Assembly: GCA_018268465.1 (NCBI GenBank)
Contig: JAFDWN010000002.1
Location: forward strand, 345,154 to 409,153
DNA: 64,000 bases
Direction of reading: 5' to 3'
From: Actinomycetota bacterium
GTDB lineage: Bacteria > Actinomycetota > Actinomycetes > Mycobacteriales > Mycobacteriaceae
Below the pieces are notes generated by a model. That model searched no databases, was not told where the DNA came from, and saw only the letters and a program-made list of their open reading frames with translations. Each line of letters begins with the position of its first letter. Positions within the stretch are counted from its first letter, which is position 1. The translations under genes and the position numbers were made by a program. This document shows, piece by piece, positions 26,544-38,188 of this stretch.

Positions 26544-26613
26544 ACCTACCGTCTAACGGATAGTTTTGACCGTCCATGGTGATGTGAGCCGCATCTCAGG
26601 TTACCGTGCCGAT

Positions 26614-28494
<1,881 letters not shown>

Positions 28495-28542
28495 CCCGGA
28501 CGCCCGGGCCGGCCTTTCCCAAACCGCCGCAAACCATTGCGA

Positions 28543-28560
28543 TATCGGCATATGTTGATA
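28543..28560. promoter_or_regulatory. Imperfect palindrome TATC-N2-CATATG-N2-GATA overlapping a likely -10
   Basis: TATCGGCATATGTTGATA is symmetric at 14 of 18 positions in an otherwise GC-rich gap (28495-28627). It contains TATGTT (28551-28556), a fitting TANNNT -10, and TTGCGA lies just upstream. The layout suggests a repressor operator, for example of ArsR/SmtB type, controlling the Cys-rich peptide gene 68 bases downstream. This is inference. Confidence 0.4.
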
Positions 28561-28627
28561 GACGTCCGTTCCCACACTCTGCTCCCACCCGCATGGGCGG
28601 TCAGAGCCACAGAGGAGTTGAACTGTC

Positions 28628-28747
28628 ATGCGCATTGCCGAGACTTCGCGTACCAAGGCCGGCTCGGGCTGCACCTGTCGCTGCAACGCCTGCGACGGCG
28701 GCCATCACTGCGGCAACCTGAGCAGCGGATGCCACGTCCGGCGCTAG
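28628..28747 (+). CDS. Cys/His-rich 39-residue peptide, metallothionein-like
   Basis: A very small gene with a clear GAGGAG ribosome site 10 bases before its ATG. The 39-residue product begins MRIAETSRTKAGSG and then has C-x-C-x-C-x2-C (Cys15, 17, 19, 22), His26-His27-Cys28 and Cys35-His36. Six Cys and three His in 22 residues make metal binding likely. It differs in length and pattern from MymT, the known 53-residue mycobacterial copper metallothionein. It is preceded by a palindromic promoter region and followed 87 bases later by a DUF4383 membrane protein. Function unproven; a zinc or copper buffer, or a modified peptide precursor, are possibilities. Confidence 0.7.
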   Translation: MRIAETSRTKAGSGCTCRCNACDGGHHCGNLSSGCHVRR

Positions 28748-28798
28748 CCGCGACCGGGGGTTAACTCGGAGATGGCGCGGGTACTTCTCTGACCTGCC

Positions 28799-28818
28799 GG
28801 TCCGCGGCCACGCGGACC
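28799..28818 (+). other. Hairpin immediately before the DUF4383 ribosome site
   Basis: GGTCCGCG-GCCA-CGCGGACC is a perfect 8-bp stem with a 4-base loop. It ends two bases before the GGGAGGTGAGA ribosome site of the gene at 28835. It may end transcription of the small Cys-rich gene or form a leader structure modulating translation of the next gene. Confidence 0.55.
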
Positions 28819-28834
28819 AGGGAGGTGAGAAGCC

Positions 28835-29344
28835 ATGGCAACACGTCCCACGTACATGGCCGTGCAGGGTGCGGCCCTGATCGTCGGCACGGTCTTCCTC
28901 GTGATCGGCATCTTCGGGTTCGTCCCCGGCGCCACCCGGCACTACGAACTACTGGATTGGGCGGGGCAGCATTCCGGGGCGAAACTGTTCGGCGTGTTCC
29001 TCGTGTCGGGCCTGACCAACGCGCTGCACCTGGCCACCGGTGCGCTCGGGATCATCTTCGCCCGCACCTACGCCGCGTCGCGTGCCTATCTGTTGCTCGG
29101 CGGGCTGGGCTACGCCGGGCTGTGGGCATACGGGCTGATCGTCGACGAGACGAACGCGCAGAACATCCTGCCGATCAGCGCCGCCAACAACTGGCTGAAC
29201 TTCGGCTGCGCGGTCCTCATGCTGCTGCTCGGGGTGACGCTGGGTGCCCAGCACGACCCCACCAAACCGCGCGGGAAACTACCCCACTACACGCCGCGAG
29301 CGGATCGAAAAGCCAAGCGGGCCAGTGGTTCTCAGCTGGGCTAG
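28835..29344 (+). CDS. DUF4383 membrane protein
   Basis: A 169-residue protein with four membrane helices (about residues 10-32, 52-72, 83-103 and 124-143), 'FLVSGLTNALHLATGALGII' and 'AANNWLNFGCAVLMLLLG' being typical of actinobacterial DUF4383 proteins. The C-terminus is hydrophilic and basic. Function is unknown. It has a strong GGGAGGTGAG ribosome site. Its stop overlaps the stop of the convergent ppx gene by four bases. Confidence 0.82.
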   Translation: MATRPTYMAVQGAALIVGTVFLVIGIFGFVPGATRHYELLDWAGQHSGAKLFGVFLVSGLTNALHLATGALGIIFARTYAASRAYLLLGGLGYAGLWAYGLIVDETNAQNILPISAANNWLNFGCAVLMLLLGVTLGAQHDPTKPRGKLPHYTPRADRKAKRASGSQLG

Positions 29345-30312
29345 GCCCGCGCGATGGACAGCGCGATACCGTCCAGGATGTCGTGCTCGCTCACCACGAG
29401 CGTGTCGATCCCAGCCCGCACCCCGAATTCGCGGGCCAATTCCTCCACCACGATCGCGCCGCCGGCGATGACGTCGGCTCGCCCCTCGTGCATCGGCCCG
29501 AGGGCCGCCCGCTGGCGCCCCGTCATCGCGATCAAGTCGTCGCATACCTTCAGCAGCTGGCCGAACCCGACCCTGGACAGGTGGATCATCGCCGAATCGT
29601 AGGTGGTCAACCCCGCCGCAAGTGCCGCCAGCGTGGTCATGGTGCCCGCCACTCCCACCCAGGTGCGGACACCTTCGACAGGCACCGCCCGCAACGCCTC
29701 ACCCAGCGCCCGCCGGACCACACCACGGGCCGCAGCGACCTGCGCCGCGGTCGGCGGATCGGAATGCAGGCAGCGTTCGGTCAGCCGCACACAGCCGATG
29801 TCGGCGGAGAAACCCGCCGCCACACCGCCACCGGGACCGGCCTGGCCCACCACGATCTCGGTGGACCCGCCGCCGAGGTCGACAACGGCGAAAGGCCCTT
29901 GCGCAGGGTCCAATTCGGCGACGGCGCCGTGGAACGACAGCGCCGCCTCCTCGGTGCCGGTGATCACCTCGGCGACGGCGCCCGGCACGACCGCACCGAG
30001 CACCTGCGAGGTCATCGCGAAGAACTCGTCGCGATTGGCGACGTCGCGCGCCGCCGACGTCGCCACCATCCGCACCCGCCGCACACCGTGCTCACCGAGC
30101 AGCGCCGCGTAGTCGCTCAGGGCGGCCCGCGTCCGCGCGATCGCCTCGGCGGCGAACTCGCCCGTCGCGTCCACACCCTGACCCAGCCGCACGATGCGCA
30201 TCTCACGATGAACATCGCGCAGCCCGGGGCCGTCGGGGTCGGCGATCAGCAATCGGATCGAATTGGTGCCGCAGTCGATGGCGGCGACCCGCCCGTCGCC
30301 GGCCCCGCTCAC
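29341..30312 (-). CDS. ppx: Ppx/GppA-family exopolyphosphatase (Rv1026-like)
   Basis: A 323-residue enzyme of the actin-like Ppx/GppA phosphatase family, matching the short mycobacterial form. 'VAAIDCGTNSIRLLIADPD' is the phosphate-1 motif, 'TSAARDVANRDEFF' and 'VVDLGGGSTEIVVGQ' the later nucleotide-fold motifs. The family hydrolyses polyphosphate or the ppGpp precursor pppGpp; the mycobacterial two-domain short form acts mainly on short polyphosphate. The GTG at 30312 gives a GTGA overlap with the DUF501 gene; another GTG two codons earlier is possible. Fourth gene of the eno-ftsB-DUF501-ppx operon. Confidence 0.9.
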   Translation of the reverse strand: MSGAGDGRVAAIDCGTNSIRLLIADPDGPGLRDVHREMRIVRLGQGVDATGEFAAEAIARTRAALSDYAALLGEHGVRRVRMVATSAARDVANRDEFFAMTSQVLGAVVPGAVAEVITGTEEAALSFHGAVAELDPAQGPFAVVDLGGGSTEIVVGQAGPGGGVAAGFSADIGCVRLTERCLHSDPPTAAQVAAARGVVRRALGEALRAVPVEGVRTWVGVAGTMTTLAALAAGLTTYDSAMIHLSRVGFGQLLKVCDDLIAMTGRQRAALGPMHEGRADVIAGGAIVVEELAREFGVRAGIDTLVVSEHDILDGIALSIARA

Positions 30313-30800
30313 GTCCACCTGTCCCGGTCCACGATCCCCTCCATCCCCGATTCGGCCGCCAGCACCGCCACCGCCTCATCCCCCAGCGGATTCACCCCGG
30401 GCCCCTTGGCCAGCGCATGGGCGATCAGCACATGCAGGCATTTGACGCGGTCGGGCATACCCCCGCCGGAGAACGTCGTACCCAGCGGTTCGATCGCGTC
30501 GCGTTCGGCCAGATACGACTCGTGCGCCCGGCGGTAGGCGGCGGCCAGCTCCTCATCCCCGGCCAGGCGCGCGGTCATGTCGCGCATCAGACCCGAGGAC
30601 TCCAGCCGGCTCGCGGCGGCCGTCAACGTCGGATGCGTCAGGTAGTACAGCGTCGGAAACGGTGTTCCGTCAGGCAATTTCGGCGCGGTCTTGACCACAC
30701 CGGGCTCCCCGTTGGGGCAGCGGTAAGCGATCTCCAGGACGCCGCGGGGCTCGCGGCCGAGCTGCCGCGCCACGGCGTCCAGGTCAACCCGGTCAACCAC
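30309..30800 (-). CDS. DUF501 protein (Rv1025-like)
   Basis: A 163-residue cytoplasmic protein of the actinobacterial DUF501 family: 'GVLEIAYRCPNGEPGVVKTA', 'FPTLYYLTHPTLTAAASRLE' and a C-terminal 'VKCLHVLIAHALAKGPGVNP'. Function is unknown, but its place between an FtsB-like gene and ppx is conserved in mycobacteria. The GTG at 30800 overlaps the end of the FtsB-like gene by 8 bases; the frame upstream is Arg/Pro-rich shadow. Confidence 0.85.
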   Translation of the reverse strand: MVDRVDLDAVARQLGREPRGVLEIAYRCPNGEPGVVKTAPKLPDGTPFPTLYYLTHPTLTAAASRLESSGLMRDMTARLAGDEELAAAYRRAHESYLAERDAIEPLGTTFSGGGMPDRVKCLHVLIAHALAKGPGVNPLGDEAVAVLAAESGMEGIVDRDRWT

Positions 30801-31473
30801 CGGGAGCCGGGGGTGCGGGCGGTGGAGCCGGCGCCGGGGGTGCGGGCGGCGGCATACCGTGCGGCTGGTCGGCGATCGTCCCCCACAGCGCGGTATACCA
30901 GGGCTGATTGGACTGTGCCGGCACCGGACCCGCGCCCGGCGCATCGAGCGCCGCCTCGGGTGCGGGCGGCAGCTGCACCTGATACGGAATGTCGCCGGGC
31001 ATCACGAACCCGAGCCGTTCGCGGGCCTGCGCGGCGATGAACGCCGGGTCGGCCAGCTTGACCTTCTGCTCTTCGAGATCGGCGATCTGTGCGCGCAGCG
31101 CAGCCTCCGTGGCCTCGAGCTGTTGCATCTCCGTGCGCTGCGCGAAGAAGGTGCGGACCGGTCCGGCGATCGTCAGCGTGAGCACGCACACCACCGCCGC
31201 CAGGATCGCCGCCCGCCGAGCCGCCGAGCCGAACCGTTGTTCGGACTGCTCCTCGGCGACCTGTTCGGCCCGCGCGCTGACGGACTCCCGAACGAGTTCA
31301 CCACCCGGCGAACCGGATTCGGCCGCCGGCTTGGCCTCGATCGCGCGGGGTTCCCGGCGCACCGGCGCCGCACCCCGCGGCCGATCGCGACGAGGCTCGC
31401 CGGGCTTACCCGCCGTACCCGGGCGGGAGGCCGGCGAACGCCGTCTCGGATCGGGCCGCTTCGCTTCGGGCAC
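30793..31473 (-). CDS. FtsB/DivIC-family cell division protein (Rv1024-like)
   Basis: A 226-residue septum-formation protein. A long basic, Pro/Arg-rich cytoplasmic tail (1-85) is followed by one membrane helix ('AAILAAVVCVLTLTIAG', about 88-105), a coiled coil ('MQQLEATEAALRAQIADLEE', 118-137) and the DivIC motif 'QARERLGFVMPGDIPY'. The C-terminus is a Pro/Ala-rich external tail. FtsB acts with FtsL and FtsQ in divisome assembly. GTG start lies 3 bases after the eno stop. Confidence 0.9.
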   Translation of the reverse strand: MPEAKRPDPRRRSPASRPGTAGKPGEPRRDRPRGAAPVRREPRAIEAKPAAESGSPGGELVRESVSARAEQVAEEQSEQRFGSAARRAAILAAVVCVLTLTIAGPVRTFFAQRTEMQQLEATEAALRAQIADLEEQKVKLADPAFIAAQARERLGFVMPGDIPYQVQLPPAPEAALDAPGAGPVPAQSNQPWYTALWGTIADQPHGMPPPAPPAPAPPPAPPAPGG

Positions 31474-31476
31474 GGG

Positions 31477-32850
<1,374 letters not shown>

Positions 32851-32892
32851 TCACCCGCCTCAAAGCCTGTCAGACGTCTCGATACGGTCCGG

Positions 32893-33624
32893 TCACAGGG
32901 GGTGGCCTTCGGCGTAGGCCGTCGCCCAGTCCCGGACGGTGCGCGCGTACTGGTCGGAGAAGTTGTAGGCCCGCAGCGCATTCATCCAGCCACGCGGGGT
33001 CGACAGATCCTTCCCCCGCCAGCACAGGTAGCCCGCCGCCGACAGCGCGGCGTCGTCGAAGTTGTCGGGGCTGACGATTCCGTCGTTGTTGGCGTCCACC
33101 CCGTACAGCCGCCAGGTCTCGGGGATGAACTGCATCGGCCCCATCGCCCGGTCCAGCGTCGCGTCGCCGTCGAGCAGACCGCCGTCGGTGTCGGCGATGT
33201 GCAGGTTGCCGCTGGTGCCGTCCAGCCGAACCCCGCGGATCGGCGGGGTGACGTCGCCGTTGGGCGCGATCATCGCCCCCCGGTAGGTGCCGTGATGGCT
33301 CTCCACCATGCCGATACCCGCCAGGGTGGTCCAGGACAGATGACACTTCGGATTCTCGACCTCGGCGACCCGGGCCGCGTACGCGTACGCCTCCAGCGCC
33401 GTCACCGGTATGCCCAGCGCGTCGGCCCGTTCGGCCGCCCATTCGTGGAGCTGGTCGGCGCCCCGGCCCGGCGCATAGGTGTCCACCGCCGGCACCGGAT
33501 CGCCCGCGGGCGGCGGGACACCCTCGGGGATGGGCGTACCCAGCTGCCACGAGCAGCTGGACGCCAGCAGCAGAGCTGTCGCGCCCACCACCGCGGCGGG
33601 CCGCAGCCATCGGACACGCGACAC
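32893..33624 (-). CDS. lpqU: LpqU, lipoprotein lytic transglycosylase
   Basis: A 243-residue exported lipoprotein with a signal peptide and lipobox ending 'LLLASSC' (about residues 18-24). The mature part is a soluble-lytic-transglycosylase fold that cleaves peptidoglycan: 'TLAGIGMVESHHGTYRGAM' contains the catalytic Glu, followed by 'DRAMGPMQFIPETWRLYG', 'GIVSPDNFDDAALSAAGYL' and 'ALRAYNFSDQYARTVRDWA'. GTG start. It sits between eno and the efe operon; in M. tuberculosis its homologue Rv1022 lies directly next to mazG. Confidence 0.92.
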   Translation of the reverse strand: MSRVRWLRPAAVVGATALLLASSCSWQLGTPIPEGVPPPAGDPVPAVDTYAPGRGADQLHEWAAERADALGIPVTALEAYAYAARVAEVENPKCHLSWTTLAGIGMVESHHGTYRGAMIAPNGDVTPPIRGVRLDGTSGNLHIADTDGGLLDGDATLDRAMGPMQFIPETWRLYGVDANNDGIVSPDNFDDAALSAAGYLCWRGKDLSTPRGWMNALRAYNFSDQYARTVRDWATAYAEGHPL

Positions 33625-33735
33625 CGGACTCCCTCAAACCGACTCGGGTTCTTTGCCCATCGTCCCACGCGCGATGGAGTACTTCGGCAGTGGTGATGGG
33701 GTCGGAAGACCTATTCGGTCCGATCAACCCCCTGC

Positions 33736-33754
33736 TAAGGTGAGGCACACCTTG
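33736..33754 (+). promoter_or_regulatory. IdeR/DtxR-type iron box before efeU
   Basis: TAAGGTGAGGCACACCTTG matches the 19-base IdeR/DtxR consensus TTAGGTTAGGCTAACCTAA at 13 positions, including both GG/CC half-site cores, and is itself nearly palindromic. It lies 47 bases upstream of efeU. Iron-dependent repression of the efe operon is the expected result. Confidence 0.75.
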
Positions 33755-33800
33755 CTGTGGCAAGCCAACGCTTGGTAGGCAAACAAGGTGGAGCGAGGAC

Positions 33801-34766
33801 ATGTCAATGATTGCCACTGCGGGCGTCGCGGCGAACATCCAGGCCGCCGCACCCAACGTCACATCGCAGCTGTTCGGGAGCGGTTTGATCGGCCTGCGCG
33901 AAGGACTGGAAGCCGCCATCGTCGTCACCATCCTGGTGGCGTTCCTGGTGAAAGCCGACCGCCGTGACGCACTCAAATGGGTGTGGCTGGGAGTCGGCGC
34001 GGCCATCGCCATGACGGTCGTCGTCTTCCTGGCGATTCAGCTCAGCGCGTACACCATCACCGGGCTGGGCGCCGAGGCCGTCGCGGGGATCGCCTCCCTG
34101 GTCGCCGTCGCGATCGTGACCACGATGGTGCTCTGGATGCGGACCGCCGCCGCCGGACTGTCCGGTGAACTGCGCACCGGCATGGCCCGGGCGCTGGAGA
34201 CCGGATCGCTGGCGGTACTGCTGCTCGCCTTCCTGGCCGTCGGCCGCGAAGGCGTCGAAACCGCGCTGTTCATGGTCGGATTCGCCGAAGCCGAGACACT
34301 GTGGCCGCTGCTCGGCCTGGTCGTCGGCGTGCTGATCGCCGTCGCGATCGCCTACGGCATGTACCGCGGCGCCATCCGCATCAACCTCGGAAAGTTCTTC
34401 AAATACACCGGGATCTTCCTGATCGTCGTCGCCGCCGGGATCCTGTCCTACGGCATCGGCGCGTTGCAGACCGTCGGTTGGCTACCCGGGCTGGGCAGCA
34501 GGGCGTTCGACATCAGTTCGTGGTTCAACTGGTCGTCCTGGTACGGCGAGATCATCCAGGGCATCTTCAACGTCACCCCCACCCCGACCGTGCTGCAGTT
34601 CGCCGCCTGGCTGGCCTACCTGGTCATCGTCCTGACGATCTTCCTGCGCCCCACGAACGCGCCCGCCAAACCGTCGTCGGCGCCGGGCCCCGACACCCCT
34701 TCCACCAGCTCTGAGCCAGAGTCGGCCGCAGAGTCCACTCCCGCATCCGAAAGGTCGACCACGTGA
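33801..34766 (+). CDS. efeU: EfeU, FTR1-family iron permease
   Basis: A 321-residue membrane permease with seven predicted helices and the two REXXE iron-binding motifs of the FTR1 family: REGLE at 33-37 and REGVE at 149-153. It moves iron, probably Fe3+ after oxidation, across the cytoplasmic membrane. The C-terminal 45 residues are a Ser/Pro/Glu-rich tail. The ATG follows GGAGCGAGG. Its stop overlaps the efeO GTG (GTGA). First gene of the operon behind the IdeR-like box. Confidence 0.94.
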   Translation: MSMIATAGVAANIQAAAPNVTSQLFGSGLIGLREGLEAAIVVTILVAFLVKADRRDALKWVWLGVGAAIAMTVVVFLAIQLSAYTITGLGAEAVAGIASLVAVAIVTTMVLWMRTAAAGLSGELRTGMARALETGSLAVLLLAFLAVGREGVETALFMVGFAEAETLWPLLGLVVGVLIAVAIAYGMYRGAIRINLGKFFKYTGIFLIVVAAGILSYGIGALQTVGWLPGLGSRAFDISSWFNWSSWYGEIIQGIFNVTPTPTVLQFAAWLAYLVIVLTIFLRPTNAPAKPSSAPGPDTPSTSSEPESAAESTPASERSTT

Positions 34767-35935
34767 AATTCCTCCCCACCGCCAAGGCCGGTGCCGCCGT
34801 CGCAGCAACCGTGCTGGCAGGCGCGGCACTGACCGGCTGCCAGGCGAAGGAATCCGCCGCGCCCGCCGAGGAAGGCTCCTCGGCCGCACCCGCGGAGATC
34901 ACCGTGGCGGCCTCCGACTCGTCGTGCGAGCTGTCGGGCACCGCGGGCACGACCGGGGCCAACACCTTCCTCATCACCAACAACGGCAGCAAGGTCACCG
35001 AGTTCTACGTCTACGGCGAGGGCGAGCGCGTGATGGGCGAGGTGGAGAACATCTCCCCCGGGCTGCAGCGCAAACTGATCGTGCAGCTCACCGAACCGGG
35101 CACCTATCAGACCGCATGCAAACCGGGCATGATCGGCGACGGCATCCGCGGCGACTTCACCGTCACCGGTGACGCGGTGCAGATCGACACCGAAGGCAAG
35201 TTCAAAGAGGCCGCCGACAACTACAAGCGCTACGTCAACAGCCAGACCGACGCCCTGGTGCCCGCCGTCGAGGCGTTCGTCGCCGCGATCAAGGCCGGCG
35301 ACATCGAAGGCGCCAAGGCGCAGTACCCGACCTCGCGCACCTACTACGAGCGCATCGAGCCGGTCGCCGAATCGTTCCCCAACGACCTCGACCCCCGGAT
35401 CGACCTGCGGGAGGCCGACCTGGAGCCGGGTCAGCGCTGGACCGGATTCCACCGGCTGGAGAAGGACCTCTGGGTCGACGGACTCAAACCCGACACCAAC
35501 GAGATCGCCGATCAGCTGGTCGCCGACGTCAAGGAACTCAACGACGGCGTCAAGGCCTCGGACTGGACCATCGACTCCACCCAGATCGCCGGCGGCGCTC
35601 AGGGTCTGCTCGACGAGGTCGCCAAGAGCAAGATCAGCGGCGAGGAGGACATCTTCAGCCACACCGACCTGTGGGACTTCAACGCCAACATCCAGGGTTC
35701 GCAGACCGCGGTGGCCTCGGTGCGCCCGATCCTCGACGAGCGCAACCCCGACCTGGGCAAGCGGGTCGACCAGCGGTTCGCCGAGGTCGAGGCGCTGCTC
35801 GAAAAGTACCGCCAGGGCGACGGATTCGTCACCTACGACAAGGTCACCGAACCCGAGCGCCAGGCGCTCTCACGTGCGATCGACGCATTGTCCGCCGAGG
35901 TGAGCCAGGTGCAAGGTGTCATCGCCCCACAGTGA
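34763..35935 (+). CDS. efeO: EfeO, iron-binding lipoprotein with cupredoxin and M75 domains
   Basis: A 390-residue exported lipoprotein: signal peptide with lipobox 'GAALTGC' (about residues 20-26), an N-terminal cupredoxin-like domain (about 45-140) and a C-terminal M75 peptidase-like (imelysin-type) domain carrying the metal motif HxxE in 'GFHRLEKDLWVDG'. EfeO captures iron outside the membrane and passes it to EfeU. GTG start coupled to efeU. Its 3' end overlaps efeB by 20 bases in another frame. Confidence 0.92.
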   Translation: MKFLPTAKAGAAVAATVLAGAALTGCQAKESAAPAEEGSSAAPAEITVAASDSSCELSGTAGTTGANTFLITNNGSKVTEFYVYGEGERVMGEVENISPGLQRKLIVQLTEPGTYQTACKPGMIGDGIRGDFTVTGDAVQIDTEGKFKEAADNYKRYVNSQTDALVPAVEAFVAAIKAGDIEGAKAQYPTSRTYYERIEPVAESFPNDLDPRIDLREADLEPGQRWTGFHRLEKDLWVDGLKPDTNEIADQLVADVKELNDGVKASDWTIDSTQIAGGAQGLLDEVAKSKISGEEDIFSHTDLWDFNANIQGSQTAVASVRPILDERNPDLGKRVDQRFAEVEALLEKYRQGDGFVTYDKVTEPERQALSRAIDALSAEVSQVQGVIAPQ

Positions 35936-37247
35936 CCCGCAGGACAGCCCAGCCGCTGCCGATCAGGCCCGCACGGGATTCTCCCGGCGCAAGCTGATCG
36001 GCGCGGCGGGCGTCGGCGCTGCCGTGGTCGGCGCGGCGGGGGCTGGTGCGATCGCCGGCCGTGCCTCCGCGGCGTCGTCCACCGACACCGGCCACGTCGA
36101 ACTGCAGACCGCCGTGCCGTTCCGCGGCGAACACCAGGCCGGCATCGTGACAGCGGCACAGGACCGCATGCATTTCGCCACGTTCGACATCACCTCCGAC
36201 TCCGCATCCGACGTGGTGAAGCTGCTGCAGCAGTGGACGGCCATGGCCGAGCGGATGACCCTCGGCGAGGAGGCGGTCAAGAACGGTGCCATCGGGCTCA
36301 ATCCCTATGCGCCACCGGCAGATACCGGCGAAGCACTCGGCCTGCCGCCGTCGCAGCTGACGCTGACCGTCGGGTTCGGCCCGGGATTCTTCGTCAAGGA
36401 CGGCAAGGACCGCTTCGGCATCGCCGCCCAGAAACCCGAACCGCTGGCCGACCTGCCGAAGTTCCCCCAAGAGACCATGGACCCCGCCAAAAGCGGCGGC
36501 GACATCGTCGTGCAGGCCTGCGCGAACGATCCGCAGGTCGCCGTGCACGCCATCCGCAACCTGGCCAGGGTCGGGTTCGGCACCGTCGCGGTGCGCTACT
36601 CCCAGCTGGGCTTCGGGCGCACCTCGTCGACCACCCGCGAACAGGCCACACCGCGGAACCTGTTCGGCTTCAAGGACGGAACCAACAACCTCAAGGCCGA
36701 GGATCCCGCCGCACTGGACGAGCACGTGTGGGTGGCCTCCGGCGACGGCCCGGACTGGCTGACAGGCGGCTCCTACCTGGTATCCCGCCGCATCCGAATG
36801 CTCATCGAATCATGGGACCGTACAACGCTTCTGGAGCAGGAGCGGGTAATCGGACGGGAGAAGGGCACTGGCGCGCCCCTGGGCTTCACCGACGAGTTCG
36901 CGCCGCTGGACTTCAACGTCAAGGACAAGGACGACCAGCCGCTGATCGACAGGGACGCGCACGTGCGGCTGGCGTCGGCGGACAACCTGGGCGGCATCGA
37001 GATCCTGCGCCGCGGCTACAACTTCACCGACGGATCCGACGGCTACGGCCACCTCGACGCGGGGCTGTTCTTCATCGCCTTCGTGCGCAACCCCGTCACG
37101 CAGTTCATCCCGATGCAGAAGGCGCTGGCGCGCCGGGACCTGCTCAACGAGTACATCACCCACACCGGCACCGGCGTGTTCGCGGTGCCCCCCGGGGTGG
37201 CCGAAGGGGACTCGTCGGCGTACTGGGGTTCGACGCTGTTCGGGTGA
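35916..37247 (+). CDS. efeB: EfeB, Tat-exported DyP-type heme peroxidase
   Basis: A 443-residue dye-decolorising-type peroxidase with a twin-arginine signal ('FSRRKLIGAAGVGAAVVGAA', about 22-41). The DyP motif GXXDG is seen in 'LFGFKDGTNNLKAEDP', and the proximal heme His lies in 'DRDAHVRLASADN'. EfeB acts on the outer side with EfeO to release or oxidise iron. The GTG start at 35916 lies inside the end of efeO, which supports coupling. It ends one base before the convergent mazG stop. Confidence 0.92.
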   Translation: MSSPHSDPQDSPAAADQARTGFSRRKLIGAAGVGAAVVGAAGAGAIAGRASAASSTDTGHVELQTAVPFRGEHQAGIVTAAQDRMHFATFDITSDSASDVVKLLQQWTAMAERMTLGEEAVKNGAIGLNPYAPPADTGEALGLPPSQLTLTVGFGPGFFVKDGKDRFGIAAQKPEPLADLPKFPQETMDPAKSGGDIVVQACANDPQVAVHAIRNLARVGFGTVAVRYSQLGFGRTSSTTREQATPRNLFGFKDGTNNLKAEDPAALDEHVWVASGDGPDWLTGGSYLVSRRIRMLIESWDRTTLLEQERVIGREKGTGAPLGFTDEFAPLDFNVKDKDDQPLIDRDAHVRLASADNLGGIEILRRGYNFTDGSDGYGHLDAGLFFIAFVRNPVTQFIPMQKALARRDLLNEYITHTGTGVFAVPPGVAEGDSSAYWGSTLFG

Positions 37248-37248
37248 G

Positions 37249-38169
37249 TCAGGTCGGGGGCGCCGGCCACGCCGAACGCCACTCGTCGGGGCTGATCGGG
37301 CCGGCCTCGTCGAGCCGGAGCCCGCGTTCGGCGGCAATCGCCCCCTCGACCTGGCGGACGCGGTCCATGAACGCCAAAATGCTTGACCGCAACTCGTTCT
37401 CGGCATCGGATTCGGGATCGAGTACCACTGTCAGCAGCCCCGGCGGAATCAGCTCCCCCGGCAGACCCGCCTGCGCGGCTCGACCGATCACCTTCTGCGC
37501 CAGGGCCAACGCGGGCTGAGCCGTCGGCACACCGTCCATCGACGACGTCCGCGCCTTCTTCTCCAGCGCCTTGCGCTGTTCCCACTGGGCCAGCTGGTCC
37601 TCCAGCGAGATCTGCTCACCGGCGAGCACCGCCGGGACCCGGTTGCCCAGTTTGCGCACCAACGCGTCGGCGACGTCGTCGACAGTGAAGGAGTTCTCGG
37701 GCGCATCCTCGGCGATGCGCGCGTGAAACAGCACCTGCAGCAAGACATCTCCGAGTTCGTCGCGCAGCTCCTCGGCGTCGCCGCTGTGCACCGCGTCGAA
37801 GACCTCATAGGTCTCCTCCAGCAGATACCGCCGCAGCGAATCGTGCGTCTGCTGACTTTCCCACGGTCCGTCGGTGCGCAGTTTGTCCATCATCGCGACC
37901 GCGTCGACCAGCCGCTCCCCCGGCTGCGGGCCGGGCGCGGCGATCACCTTCTCCCCCGCCGCCAGACGGGCTTTCACCACCGGATGGTCCGGATTCGACG
38001 ACAGCAGGACCGGCGCGTCCTGCCCGTCGTAGGCGGGCCGCGCCGCTGGCAGCGACCACGGCACCTTGACCGGCAACTCCTCGGTGTACTGCACGTCGCC
38101 GGTCAACAGTTCGACCGCCTCTACCGGCACCAGCGACGGGCGACGCGGGTCGACCAGCACGACCGTCAC
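37249..38169 (-). CDS. mazG: MazG nucleoside triphosphate pyrophosphohydrolase
   Basis: A 306-residue MazG that hydrolyses (d)NTPs, including damaged ones. It has an N-terminal mycobacterial extension ('VDPRRPSLVPVEAVELL', 'VPWSLPAARPAYDG') and the alpha-helical MazG core with the EExxE and ExxD metal motifs ('YLLEETYEVFDAV', 'EELRDELGDVLLQVLFHARI'). The GTG at 38169 was chosen because homologues begin MxVVLVDPRRP; a GTG at 38199 that overlaps the mfd stop is an alternative. It follows mfd by 19 bases. Confidence 0.92.
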   Translation of the reverse strand: MTVVLVDPRRPSLVPVEAVELLTGDVQYTEELPVKVPWSLPAARPAYDGQDAPVLLSSNPDHPVVKARLAAGEKVIAAPGPQPGERLVDAVAMMDKLRTDGPWESQQTHDSLRRYLLEETYEVFDAVHSGDAEELRDELGDVLLQVLFHARIAEDAPENSFTVDDVADALVRKLGNRVPAVLAGEQISLEDQLAQWEQRKALEKKARTSSMDGVPTAQPALALAQKVIGRAAQAGLPGELIPPGLLTVVLDPESDAENELRSSILAFMDRVRQVEGAIAAERGLRLDEAGPISPDEWRSAWPAPPT

Positions 38170-38188
38170 CGCACCCACCGCCCCGCGG

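Noticed and set aside
33757-33790. A second IdeR box (CTTGGTAGGCAAACAAG) before efeU
   Set aside because: Its half-sites do not match the consensus well and the symmetry is limited to the outer CTTG/CAAG; only the upstream box is called.
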